Assembly: GCA_035378955.1 (NCBI GenBank)
Contig: DAOSUS010000020.1
Coordinates: 1 to 55,050, forward strand
Length of the DNA stretch: 55,050 nt
Source of the DNA: Candidatus Hydrogenedens sp.
GTDB lineage: Bacteria; Hydrogenedentota; Hydrogenedentia; Hydrogenedentales; Hydrogenedentaceae
Reading direction: 5' to 3'
Under the pieces are notes generated by a model. It saw nothing but the letters and a program-made list of their open reading frames with translations. It was not told where the DNA came from and searched no databases. Shown in pieces: positions 8,041-17,074 of the stretch (within the stretch, counting starts at the first letter, position 1; the number at the start of each line of letters is the position of its first letter). Position numbers and translations under genes: made by a program.

Positions 8041-8905
8041 GGGACGGAGAAATAGAGGGTTTACGCTAATAGAATTGCTGGTGGTTATTGCAATAATTAG
8101 TATTCTGGCGATGATACTTTTACCTGCCTTATCAAGGGCACGAGCACAGGGAAGAAGTGTTTCATGTGTAAATAATTTGAGGCAGTTATATCTTGCTAAT
8201 ACAATGTATGCATCGGAGAATAATGGATATTATGTGCCGGCAGCATCGGATATGTATGATTTTTTGTTGCCGGGCTCGGAACCGGACCATTTCGGGGGTA
8301 GATGTAGATGGCATGGGAAACGCGATACTCCAAATCCTGATACTCCGTTTAATTTTCGTAAAGGACCGTTGTTTGAGTATGTGCCCGAAGGAAGAATAAA
8401 AGAATGTCCAGAATTTTTTGAGTATCGGAGTTTGGGGGAAGTGCCTAATGCGTTTGAATCGGGTTCGGGAGGATATGGCTATAACATGGCTTATGTAGGT
8501 TCGATGTTGAGTGTTGAGAATGACCCTGTAAAGGCTTGTAAATCGGGGATGCATGAACGGATGATTGAAAATCCGCCGGAGACGATTATGTTTGCAGATA
8601 GTGGTATGCCTCAGAATGGATATATTGTTGAATATAGTTTTGTGGAACCGCCTTTGATGGTTTCGGTAAATTATCCACGAGGGCAGGAAGGGGTGTATAT
8701 GTCACCATCGTTACATTTTCGGCATTGGGGGAGAGTAAATGTGCTCTGGTGTGATGGACATATTACTTCTGAACGGTTGGAATGGGCAACGGAAGAAAAT
8801 GTTTATGGTGCCGTGAATCGTGCATGGAATGTTGGCTGGTTTGGTCCTAAAAATAACTACTACTTCGATTGGAAGAAGAGGGTTGCTTTAGAAGAAGATA
8901 AATGA
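8030..8905 (+). CDS. Prepilin-like protein with H-X9-DG C-terminal motif
   Basis: A 291-residue protein that begins inside the 3' end of the riboswitch-controlled gene, so the two are probably translated together. The N-terminus RNRG-FTLIELLVVIAII is a type IV prepilin/pseudopilin signal, cut after Gly and methylated on Phe by the prepilin peptidase. The C-terminus HFRHWGRVNVLWCDGHI carries the H-X9-DG motif typical of the large DUF1559-like pseudopilin family of PVC-type bacteria. The middle is polar with several Cys (CRWH, KECPEF). It presumably sits in a pseudopilus or type II secretion-like machine, or at the surface. Control by B12 is inherited from the upstream riboswitch. Confidence 0.8.
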   Translation: MFFEGRRNRGFTLIELLVVIAIISILAMILLPALSRARAQGRSVSCVNNLRQLYLANTMYASENNGYYVPAASDMYDFLLPGSEPDHFGGRCRWHGKRDTPNPDTPFNFRKGPLFEYVPEGRIKECPEFFEYRSLGEVPNAFESGSGGYGYNMAYVGSMLSVENDPVKACKSGMHERMIENPPETIMFADSGMPQNGYIVEYSFVEPPLMVSVNYPRGQEGVYMSPSLHFRHWGRVNVLWCDGHITSERLEWATEENVYGAVNRAWNVGWFGPKNNYYFDWKKRVALEEDK

Positions 8906-8942
8906 GACAAATGGGACGGATAGGACAAATGAGACAAATAAG
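8903..8942 (+). repeat. Short degenerate tandem repeat (GACAAAT-type)
   Basis: Four imperfect units of the form GAGACAAAT / GGACGGAT / GGACAAAT / GAGACAAAT follow the pseudopilin stop directly. A similar degenerate patch (GACAAGTTAGAC) occurs at 11821-11832. The remainder of 8943-9056 shows nothing recognisable. Confidence 0.4.
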
Positions 8943-9056
8943 GCTTGCAAAATGAAAAAAAATGTGTAGGAAAAAGAAGTTAAGTAAGAATAAAATAGTG
9001 AAAACAGTTATGTATAGAACTATTCTAATACAAAAATCTAGGTATTGTTGTGCAGG

Positions 9057-10475
9057 TTAGTTTGTTGTAGTGTTTCCGTAAGCTTGGTGTAGAGTGATAG
9101 CGTCTTTAAGGGCAACCTGACCTTTGCGTAAGTGGTCCATGGCTTTGAATAGAATACGAGCAGCTTCCTGGTCGGCATGGAAACCGGTGGAATTCTCTGC
9201 TTCGACAAAGTCTATCAAGAAGGATGCTCTACGCTGACAAAGACGGGCTTCTTCTATTTTTTCATTGGAGATACCCGCGTCCATTATGCGTTTAATATCG
9301 TCAATAAGGGCTACAAGGGAGTCCATAGCCATATCTTTCATTTCTGCGGTTTTATCCTGAATTCGTTCAACGCGGGCTTTGAGTTCTTCTTCGGAGAAAT
9401 GATGGCAGGTCTGACAAGCACGGTTGATGTTTAATAGAGGACTGCGGACATGGTGGTCACTTACTTTCAAGGCTCCAACACGGGTATAGGGCATGTGGCA
9501 GTCTGCACAGGCAACACCAGAACGGGCATGAATGCCCTGGCTCCACATTTCAAATTCAGGATGTTGTGCTTTAAGCATAGGTGCGTTTGTCTCTGCATGA
9601 GCCCAATCTTTGTAGTTAATTTCATCGTAGTAGGCAAGGATATTATCTGCTTCTAAACCTTTATGCCAAGGGTAGGTGAGGCGTTTTTCATCGCCTTTGA
9701 AGTAGTATTCGACATGGCATTGGGCACAGACATAAGTTCGCATTTCCTGACGGGTTGCCATCGTGTTCGGGTTATAGTCTTTTATCCCCTGAAACTCTTT
9801 ATATGTTTTAATTCCTTCAAGGAAAGCGGGACGGGTTATTCGTAATTGCATGGTGTTAGGGTCATGGCAATCAATACAGGCAACGGGATGCTGTAATAGT
9901 TTTCTTGCTTCCATATAAGGCATGGGGTTCATTTTTTCAAAGCCTTTAATTATATCGCCATCACCTAATTTTTTATATGGAACATAAATAGAGGCATGAC
10001 AATGGGCACAAACGCCGAATTGAGGTTTTTGTTGTCTGCCTGTGAAGGTTTGGTCATCAAGCATATAGGCATGTCCCCGTTCTTCACGAAAATCAATGGC
10101 AAAGGCATACCCCGCCCACATTCGTTTTAATCGAGGGTCAAGTTCTATCTTCGATTGACTGACTACAAAACGCGGGTCTTTTTCGGTAGGAGTATGGGGC
10201 AATGCCTCACTGCCACCGTATTTTGTGCGGACCATATCAACAGTTCGTTTGTATAGGTCATATTGGATTGGGAAATTTTTTCCCCAGATTTCTGGGTCTT
10301 CTGTATCATCATTGATTTCGACAACGCGAAAGAAAGGATTTTTTGCTTCTTGTTGCTTCTCAAAAATATTGATGAGCAACGCCGTTACTGCAAATGTGGC
10401 AGCAGCAACTACCAGCATAAGGATAATTCCGGTAATTAAGGATGTCCCCTCATTACTTTTGAATTTTTTTGCCAT
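9057..10475 (-). CDS. nrfA: Ammonia-forming cytochrome c nitrite reductase (NrfA)
   Basis: Reduces nitrite to ammonium with six electrons outside the cytoplasmic membrane. The 472-residue protein has a membrane anchor or uncleaved signal (LITGIILMLVVAAATFAVTALL) and five CxxCH haem sites in order: CAHCH, CIDCH, CAQCH, CADCH, CQTCH. The first, normally the catalytic CxxCK, is CxxCH here, a known variant in some NrfA lineages. CAQCHVEYYF gives the active-site Tyr, and LKAQHPEFE gives the Gln/His pair next to the haem pocket. The start is ATG 10475 with AAAGGAAAAGG upstream; an upstream in-frame start at 10535 overlaps nrfH and lacks a site. It is the last gene of the ferredoxin-nrfH-nrfA operon. 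Confidence 0.95.
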   Translation of the reverse strand: MAKKFKSNEGTSLITGIILMLVVAAATFAVTALLINIFEKQQEAKNPFFRVVEINDDTEDPEIWGKNFPIQYDLYKRTVDMVRTKYGGSEALPHTPTEKDPRFVVSQSKIELDPRLKRMWAGYAFAIDFREERGHAYMLDDQTFTGRQQKPQFGVCAHCHASIYVPYKKLGDGDIIKGFEKMNPMPYMEARKLLQHPVACIDCHDPNTMQLRITRPAFLEGIKTYKEFQGIKDYNPNTMATRQEMRTYVCAQCHVEYYFKGDEKRLTYPWHKGLEADNILAYYDEINYKDWAHAETNAPMLKAQHPEFEMWSQGIHARSGVACADCHMPYTRVGALKVSDHHVRSPLLNINRACQTCHHFSEEELKARVERIQDKTAEMKDMAMDSLVALIDDIKRIMDAGISNEKIEEARLCQRRASFLIDFVEAENSTGFHADQEAARILFKAMDHLRKGQVALKDAITLHQAYGNTTTN

Positions 10476-10492
10476 AATCCTTTTCCTTTCTA

Positions 10493-10963
10493 TTAATAAT
10501 TGAAATGACCTACATTGAAATGACAGTTTAAGCATTGTAATGGCTCACGATGAGCAATATTGGAATCAATATTTTGAACAATATCTTGATGGCAATATCG
10601 GCAGTTACCTTCTGTTACTTTTCGATTAAATTCCTTAATATGGATAGGTTCATGAAAATTACCCAGAGTGAATGCAGTGGAATGGTGATAGCCGTTTAAT
10701 CCCTTGACATAATATTTTGAAAATAAGGTATGTCCTGTATGGCAATCATTGCAAACCGCAACAGAGTGATGACTCGATTTTTGCCAGGAATCGAGAAAAT
10801 CTTTCATTACATGGCAATTGGCACAGGCATTGGGGTCATCTGTAAGATAGGAATATCCCCGAGCGTAATAAAAAGTGAACGAACCTATTCCGATAAAAAT
10901 CCCAAAGCATATACAAACAGGTATTAGATAAGAAAAACCTGATTTGTTTATTTTTTGCCTCAT
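10493..10963 (-). CDS. nrfH: NrfH, tetrahaem quinol dehydrogenase subunit
   Basis: A 156-residue NapC/NirT/NrfH-family protein that takes electrons from the quinone pool and passes them to NrfA. It has one N-terminal transmembrane helix (YLIPVCICFGIFIGIGSFTF), then four CxxCH haem sites: CANCHVM, CNDCHTG, CRYCHQD and CLNCHFN. The Met after the first site fits the NrfH-type ligand. It starts 6 bases after the ferredoxin gene stop with a weak ribosome site, and nrfA begins 17 bases downstream, so all three genes are one transcript. Confidence 0.93.
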   Translation of the reverse strand: MRQKINKSGFSYLIPVCICFGIFIGIGSFTFYYARGYSYLTDDPNACANCHVMKDFLDSWQKSSHHSVAVCNDCHTGHTLFSKYYVKGLNGYHHSTAFTLGNFHEPIHIKEFNRKVTEGNCRYCHQDIVQNIDSNIAHREPLQCLNCHFNVGHFNY

Positions 10964-10969
10964 TAATTT

Positions 10970-11659
10970 TTACCCGTTCATTAATTGTTTGCTTAATACT
11001 TCACCCTGAATTGAGATTATAATTTTTTCAACAGGGATATTTTTCCCTGAGTATTGCAATCCTGCAAGCACAATGTTGGGTAGTGCCTGACAGCATGGGA
11101 CTTCCATAACAGGAATAGTAACACTTTTAATATCATTATTTAGAAAAATTTCAGCAAATTTCTGAACATACTGTTCTTTGGGGTCGAATTTGGGACAGCC
11201 AACAAGGACGATATGGTCTTGAAGAAAATCGTTATGAAAGTTTTGATATGCAATGGGGACGCAATCAGCGACTACCAGAAGTTTTGTGTTTTGAAAGTAA
11301 TGAGCCATTGGAGGGACAAGTCGTATCTGGATAGGCCAGTGGGAAAGGGCACCTTTTTTAGTGGAGTCGGGTTTGAAATGTATACTCGGGCATGTGTGAA
11401 CAGGTGCCTTAGGTTCTTTAATACTTTGCTGTAATTTGACCAATTCTTCATCGAAAGGTTCGGCTTCTCGTTCTACTATGGAGAGAGCACCTGTTGGACA
11501 ATGAGGTAGACAGGCACCTAATCCGTCACAATAGACATCAGAGACGAGTTGTGCTTTGCCGTTAACGAGTTTTATGGCACCTTCAGCACAGGCATTAACA
11601 CACAATCCACAACCGTTACATTTTTCGGAATCGATGGAAATAATTTTTCGCTTAATCAC
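10970..11659 (-). CDS. 4Fe-4S dicluster ferredoxin with C-terminal Cys-rich domain
   Basis: The 229-residue cytoplasmic protein begins with two ferredoxin cluster sites: CNGCGLCVNAC (about residues 14-24) and CDGLGACLPHC with CPTGAL (about 44-57). The C-terminal 150 residues, with WPIQIRLVPP, ADCVPIAYQNF, VGCPKFD and MEVPCCQAL, form a domain that commonly follows this ferredoxin type in anaerobes. GTG at 11659 is preceded by AAGGAG six bases away. It leads the nrf operon from the promoter at 11688-11716. Its electron partner is not known; it could feed or regulate nitrite or NO reduction. Confidence 0.8.
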   Translation of the reverse strand: MIKRKIISIDSEKCNGCGLCVNACAEGAIKLVNGKAQLVSDVYCDGLGACLPHCPTGALSIVEREAEPFDEELVKLQQSIKEPKAPVHTCPSIHFKPDSTKKGALSHWPIQIRLVPPMAHYFQNTKLLVVADCVPIAYQNFHNDFLQDHIVLVGCPKFDPKEQYVQKFAEIFLNNDIKSVTIPVMEVPCCQALPNIVLAGLQYSGKNIPVEKIIISIQGEVLSKQLMNG

Positions 11660-11687
11660 GGGCTACTCCTTACGATTTTATAGCTTT

Positions 11688-11716
11688 ATCATAAACATTA
11701 CAGTTAATGAAGTCAA
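11688..11716 (-). promoter_or_regulatory. Promoter of the ferredoxin-nrfHA operon
   Basis: On the reverse strand TTGACT (11716-11711), a 17-nt spacer and TATGAT (11693-11688) each differ from consensus at one base. Transcription would start about 20 bases before the GTG. No other feature is seen in 11717-11863. Confidence 0.65.
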
Positions 11717-11863
11717 GCGAAATGAAATAAAGATAAAAATAGAGATTTAATTGCGAGAATTAAAAATAAAGCAGACAAAGCGAAATCGTTGGATAAGATA
11801 GAAACAGGTAAGACTCATTAGACAAGTTAGACTATACTGAAAATACAGAAAATTAGGAGGTTT

Positions 11864-13792
11864 TTATTTTGTGAAAGTTATGTGGAATGTAATTTGGGTT
11901 TTATTTTGTGCGGGAAGTTTTAGTTTTATGCGGGAAAGTTCGCCGTTACGGTTGTTCTCTTCACATTGTTTTTTAAGGGATTCTACTTCAAAAGTGCCGT
12001 GAGAAGGGGTGATTGAAATTTTCCCTTCGTTGCTTTCGATAATGGCAGCGTTACCTTGTATAGATACGGGTAACCAGGTTATGAGTGCTTCTTCAATTTC
12101 TTCTCCTTGATTTGAAAATTCAAAATCATCGGTAATTTTTAATCCATTTTCGTCAAGTAAAAGGGTTCGTTGGGCTTTTTTTAAGGTAGGGATATCGTAT
12201 GCCTCATGGAAGTTTATAATGGCTTTGTTAGGTTCGTTATATGTAAGTTTTCCTTTGTATTTTTCACCGGTGCTTTGGAGTTTTCCTCCAATAACGGGAA
12301 GGCTATGTCCGTAGGAGTTGGTAAAGATGTTTTCGTATCATTTTATACTGAAATATTCTCGTGAGTAAAGTCCCGCACCGGGGTCGGTAAGGAAAATTGT
12401 GTTATTGATAGCATAAACGAAGCTTCCAATATCATTATGATTGTGAGGTTCATTATTTGAACCTGCTTTACAGATAACAATATGTGTATTCTCATGGTTA
12501 TCTTTTGAAACTAACCGAGCAATACCGGATTGAGGTAGACAGGTGCTTTCGATGGGTATTTCTGTGTTTTGTTGTTGTTCGTATGGGTATGACCAAAGAA
12601 TATTGCGAATAATATCTCCAAAGAGCCAATGATTTGGAGAAGGATTGGCAAGTGCATGAAGGTAGTTTATATTAAGTCTTTCAGCCAATTTATGGTAAAT
12701 AAAAGGATGAGATGTAGAGGAAAGTCGGTCGTATGCAGAAAACCTTTCTGCTAATCGGTGAACAATAAATGCATGGGGGTAAAATTGGGAAGGGGCATCA
12801 GAGAAACTGGCGAATTGTCCGTTTCCTAAGTAAACGACATAAGGATAGAATGCTATCTGATAAAGGCGAGGGTTTTGCATAATATTCACATTCCCTTCGG
12901 TTGCTTCATAAAGCAATTCTCCAAAACTTACATAATGGGTTAGCCCGTAATTCCAGTAGGAAATACCTTCCAAACAACCGCCATCTTCTGCGAAACCGTT
13001 TTTCAAAAAGCGGGCTAATTGATTTGTAACGAGGGCAATGGCTTTACGCAAGATTTGTTCGTTGTCTTCCAGTATGATAAAGCATTCACCGATAGACCCG
13101 GCACAGACACCTGTCCAGTTATTTCGTCCTTGAACCCATCCATATTTTTCTTCAGAATAAAAAAGATAAGGTTGCATAACTCTTTTTTTAACTTCGTAAC
13201 GGATTCTTTTTTTTATTTCATCGGGAAGTTTGTCTTCTAAAAAAAGTAATGTATGGGCTAATTGTGTAGCGGTTTCGGCTGAAAAAAGGTCAACATAAGT
13301 ATATTTTTCTCGCCGTTCATGGGCAGGAAGTACCCACGAAGATTCTTCACAGATGTTCCAGATTAGGTCGTTAAGAAGGGGAAGCAAGGAATCATCGTTT
13401 TCAAAATAAATAAGTAATGTAGCTGCGGAAAGCATAGACCTTTTTAGGAAATAAGGTTTTTCATATTTTTTTCGGTCTCCTGTCCTTTGAAATTCTCGAT
13501 AAAGGGTATAATTTGTTATAGGAATTGTTGTTTGTTCTTTAAGGAGGTCCTTTGCCCATTGGATACCTGCTTTCCCGCTTTCTGTTTGTGCCAGTGCTAT
13601 TTTATCTACGGATAGTCTTTCTTTGATGAGTTTATCATGAGAGGTATTTAATGGAACTTTAGTGAAATCTATATCTAACCCTAAAATAGTTTTGTATTCC
13701 TCTTCTGGAAATGCTGAAATGCATAGTGACAAAACAGTAACAAATAGAAATATTAAATTTTGCTTGTTTTTGAATGATAATATGTTTCTCAT
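11864..13792 (-). pseudogene. Heparinase II/III-family lyase, interrupted by one in-frame TGA
   Basis: A signal peptide (LIFLFVTVLSLCISAFP) leads an alpha/alpha-toroid lyase domain with NNWTGVCAGSIG and SYWNYG motifs, then the beta-sandwich domain with HNHNDIGSFVYA and FLTDPGAGLYSREYFS. The start has AAAGGAAAGGG upstream. TGA at 12340-12338 (codon 485 of 642) stops it just after FSIK, but the same frame continues for 157 codons (YENIFTNSYGHSLPVIGG and on) to TAA at 11866-11864. That tail is the expected rest of the heparinase C-terminal domain. Relatives read K-R-Y-E at this point, so a single CGA-to-TGA change explains the break. The truncated product would lack much of its last domain. Substrate would be an acidic polysaccharide. 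Confidence 0.8.
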
Positions 13793-13824
13793 ATCCCTTT
13801 CCTTTTTATTTCACGACTTGCGTT

Positions 13825-13841
13825 AGTGATATAATATCACT
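13825..13841 (+). promoter_or_regulatory. Palindrome containing an extended -10 before trkA
   Basis: AGTGATATAATATCACT is a perfect 17-nt palindrome (8-bp arms). On the plus strand it holds TG-A-TATAAT, an extended -10 that would start transcription about 86 bases before trkA. It lies between divergent trkA and the heparinase-like gene. The GTGA/TCAC arms resemble CRP/FNR half-sites, but the spacing is one base too long. Confidence 0.45.
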
Positions 13842-13927
13842 TCAAATACATAAAACGAGTAATGAGCGATAGAGGTAAGGCGTAATAGTATTTTAATGTA
13901 TAACATTCATATATTGGAATAAAAAAT

Positions 13928-15259
13928 ATGAAGATTGTTATTGCAGGTGCAGGCAGAGCAGGTTCGCTATTGGCGGAAATGCTTTATAAAGATAATGAAA
14001 TAACAATAGTGGATTATGATAAATCGGCTCTTGATAATTTAGCCGGATTGTCAGATGTCACTTCCCAATTAGGTAACGCACAAGACCCCTCATTATTACA
14101 GGGATTATTAAGTGCGGGATGTGACTTGTTTATTTCGACTTTGGGAGATGATAGGTCAAATATAATTGCGAGTAGTTGTGCGAAAAATTTTGGGGCGGGA
14201 AGTGTATCCGCTCTGGTTTCGGATATGGTTTATATTAACAGTTCTATTTTATATGAGAGTATATTAGGAATTGATTATTTTTTGTCGCCAGACCAGTTAA
14301 CTGCAACGGATATTGCAAATTTTACTGAATCTCCGGGGTTGTTGGTTTCAGAGGAATATGGAAATGACCGTATTCAATTTTATGAGTTGAGGGTCTGGAA
14401 TCAATTTAAGGGAAGTGGGAAGACTTTGAAGGAGATTATGGAGGTAATAAAGGAGAAATTAGTTATTGGATATATAAAATCAGGGAGGCAGGTGGATATT
14501 CCTACAGGAGAAACACGGATAAACAGTGGAGATATTTTAGGGATTTTTGGGAAGCATGATAGTATGGCTCGTGCAGTAAAGGTGTTTGCGGGCGATTGGG
14601 AAAAAAAGAAAAGAGTTGTTATTTTAGGAGGAACATCTATAAGTGTTCAGATTATTCGTGCTTTGAAAGATAAAGTTTCTGTGGTTAAATTATTTGAAAA
14701 GGATAAAAAGAGAGCCGAGGAGTTATCCCAGATACTTTCTAAGTATAAAGTGGATATTGTGAATGATGACCCATTAGATAACCGTTCTCAATTGATGGCG
14801 GTGAAGGATTTTGATGTGTTTATCGCACCGACCCATGATGATGAGCGAAATGTGGTAGCATGTTTGTTAGCAAAGGATATAGGTATTCCTTATGCAGTTA
14901 GTGTTATTTATAATAAGCAGTTTGGAGAGTTAGTAGACCGATTTGGGATAGATTTTTCTGTGATACCTTATTACAGTTTTCTTAATAAGGTATTGCGAAT
15001 TGTATATCAGAATACGGTAAAACATTTATTAAATATTCGGGGCATTGAGATAGCGGAATATGAGATTAAAAAGTCTTTCAAGTTTCTTAATCGTGCTCTT
15101 AAAGATATAAGATATGATATAGGTTGTGTTGTTGCAGGGATTATTCGTGAGGAACAAGCAATAATCCCGACGGGAGATGATGTAATTAAAGAAGATGATC
15201 GAGTGGTCATTGTAACGAAGGCTGATAAATTTAATGATGTGAGCAAATTATTTAAATAA
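13928..15259 (+). CDS. trkA: Trk potassium uptake, NAD-binding gating subunit TrkA
   Basis: A 443-residue cytoplasmic protein that gates the TrkH channel. It consists of two RCK halves, each an NAD-binding Rossmann domain plus a TrkA-C domain. The first half opens with MKIVIAGAGRAGSLLAEML, with the GxGxxG loop intact and an acidic end of strand 2 (VDYD). The second half starts near residue 230 with VVILGGTSISVQI, where the GxGxxG is degenerate, as is common for the second half. The C-terminus (IIPTGDDVIKEDDRVVIV) is the TrkA-C fold. Ribosome site is weak. It is followed 55 bases later by trkH on the same strand. Confidence 0.93.
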   Translation: MKIVIAGAGRAGSLLAEMLYKDNEITIVDYDKSALDNLAGLSDVTSQLGNAQDPSLLQGLLSAGCDLFISTLGDDRSNIIASSCAKNFGAGSVSALVSDMVYINSSILYESILGIDYFLSPDQLTATDIANFTESPGLLVSEEYGNDRIQFYELRVWNQFKGSGKTLKEIMEVIKEKLVIGYIKSGRQVDIPTGETRINSGDILGIFGKHDSMARAVKVFAGDWEKKKRVVILGGTSISVQIIRALKDKVSVVKLFEKDKKRAEELSQILSKYKVDIVNDDPLDNRSQLMAVKDFDVFIAPTHDDERNVVACLLAKDIGIPYAVSVIYNKQFGELVDRFGIDFSVIPYYSFLNKVLRIVYQNTVKHLLNIRGIEIAEYEIKKSFKFLNRALKDIRYDIGCVVAGIIREEQAIIPTGDDVIKEDDRVVIVTKADKFNDVSKLFK

Positions 15260-15314
15260 TACATTTTTTAATATGGGAATTGGAGAATAAATTATATAAG
15301 AATGGTATTTTACA

Positions 15315-16808
15315 ATGAAATACTTTCAATTGATTAATTATTTAGGAAGATTTTTAACAGGATATGCCTTTATTTTCCTGTTATTGTTAGTGCCTGCTAT
15401 ATTCTATCAGGAGATAGATATTGTTCCTTATATTTTTGAGTCTTTCATATATGTATTTTTAATCGGTGTATTAGGATTTGTAATTACATTCCAAAAAAGT
15501 AAAGTGAAGGAGGAGAGTTTTTTAATCAAAGAATCGTTAGCTTTAGTAGGATTGGGATGGATATTAATTACTTTTTTTGGGTCATTTCCCTTTTATTTAT
15601 CGGGACATCTTTCACTTATAGATGCTATTTTTGAGTCTGTATCCGGGTTTACGACAACAGGTTCTACCGTGGTGAAAGATATAGAAGCCTTTCCTAAAAC
15701 ATTACTTTTTTGGCGAGCATTTACACATTTTTTAGGAGGTATGGGAATCGTTGTTATATTTATTGCGGTACTCCCTTATTTGGGAGCAGGAGGTCGGTTG
15801 CTTCTCCAATCCGAATCGTTCGTTCCTGATGTGAAATTTATTAGACCCCGGGTGAAAGAGACTTTGAAGCAATTGTTGTTGGTTTATATATCGTTAAATA
15901 TTATTCAGTGTATTCTTTTAATGTTATTTGGGATGAGTTTGTTTGATGCGGTATGCCATGCTTTTGCGACATTAGCCAGTGGAGGATTTTCTACAAGACA
16001 GCTGAGTATTGGTGCCTATAATAGCTTGCCCATAGAAATAATCACTATTTTTTTTATGCTTTGTGCAGGAACTAACTTTGGGTTATTTTTCCTCCTCTAT
16101 CAAAGGAATATTCGAGCTTTTTTTCAAAATATAGAATGGCGGGTGTATATATCTATCTGGTTCTTTTCAATTGTATTATTAACTATCTGCGTAATGGGGT
16201 ATCACGGGACTTTCTCTTTAGATAAAAGTGAATTTACACATTATTCTTTTGGTAAGGCTCTTCGGAGCGTATCTTTTACAGTTACTTCCTTGATGACAGA
16301 TACAGGTTTTACTACGGAAGATTATGATTTATGGCCGCATTTTGCAAGATGGGCTCTCGTGATATTAATGATTATAGGAGGTTCCGCAGGTTCAACATCA
16401 GGGGGATTAAAAATAATTCGTGTAATTATTTTATTTAAATTTTTGTTGAATCGAGTACAATCTATTTTCCAACCACGAGTAATAAAGGCTATTCATTTAG
16501 GAGACCAGGTAATAGATGATGATATTCAAAGGTCTGTGTTGGGTTATTTTGCGTTATATGTATCTGTATTTATTATAAGCAGTCTTGTTTTATGTTGGAC
16601 TGGGTTGCCGATAGTGACTTCAATATCTTCTGTGGCTGCAGCGATAAATGGTTGTGGTCCAGGATTGGAATATGTTGGGGGACTTGAGGATTTCTCTACT
16701 ATTTCTATTTTAGGTAAAGGGGTGTTATGTATATTAATGCTGATGGGACGCTTGGAAATATATACGATACTTGTTTTGTTTTTCCCTTCTTTTTGGCGTA
16801 GTAAGTAA
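15315..16808 (+). CDS. trkH: Trk potassium uptake, channel subunit TrkH
   Basis: A 497-residue polytopic membrane protein of the TrkH/KtrB family with four pore-loop repeats. Their selectivity-filter segments are readable: FTTTGSTVV (about residue 112-120), ASGGFSTRQ (about 220-228), DTGFTTEDY (about 334-342) and NGCGPGLEYVG (about 440-450). The length is typical. The start lacks a strong ribosome site. With TrkA upstream it forms a complete K+ uptake system. Confidence 0.93.
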   Translation: MKYFQLINYLGRFLTGYAFIFLLLLVPAIFYQEIDIVPYIFESFIYVFLIGVLGFVITFQKSKVKEESFLIKESLALVGLGWILITFFGSFPFYLSGHLSLIDAIFESVSGFTTTGSTVVKDIEAFPKTLLFWRAFTHFLGGMGIVVIFIAVLPYLGAGGRLLLQSESFVPDVKFIRPRVKETLKQLLLVYISLNIIQCILLMLFGMSLFDAVCHAFATLASGGFSTRQLSIGAYNSLPIEIITIFFMLCAGTNFGLFFLLYQRNIRAFFQNIEWRVYISIWFFSIVLLTICVMGYHGTFSLDKSEFTHYSFGKALRSVSFTVTSLMTDTGFTTEDYDLWPHFARWALVILMIIGGSAGSTSGGLKIIRVIILFKFLLNRVQSIFQPRVIKAIHLGDQVIDDDIQRSVLGYFALYVSVFIISSLVLCWTGLPIVTSISSVAAAINGCGPGLEYVGGLEDFSTISILGKGVLCILMLMGRLEIYTILVLFFPSFWRSK

Positions 16809-16962
16809 AGTAACATTTTTTGTTCCTTATCGACAATTTTTGTCATCAATTTGGTAATGAATATTTATAAGAAAAATGATAACTCCCTGATGTTAATTGT
16901 TATGTGTTTGATATAAAATGACTTATATAATTTTTTTATAAATGTTATTTTGTCTATTATAT

Positions 16963-16978
16963 TGGCATAGTATTTGTT
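16963..16978 (+). promoter_or_regulatory. Sigma-54-type (-24/-12) promoter before the first pilin gene
   Basis: TGGCATAGTATTTGTT matches TGGCAC-N5-TTGCW with GG at -25/-24 and the conserved G exactly 12 bases later; only the -12 C is replaced by T. Transcription would begin near 16989, giving an 86-nt leader. Sigma-54 control of major pilin genes is known in Pseudomonas and Geobacter. The gap 16809-16962 shows nothing else. Confidence 0.55.
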
Positions 16979-17074
16979 ATATTGAAAGCAACAACAATTT
17001 AATAAAGTGCCTTGGTAACCGGGTATCAAGGTAAAAGTTTAACTAAAACCATAAACTTAACAAGGAGATGTAGT

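Noticed and set aside
8672..8680. TTATCCACG-like word resembling a DnaA box
   Set aside because: Single copy inside a coding gene with no cluster; no origin features are visible near recF or gyrB either.
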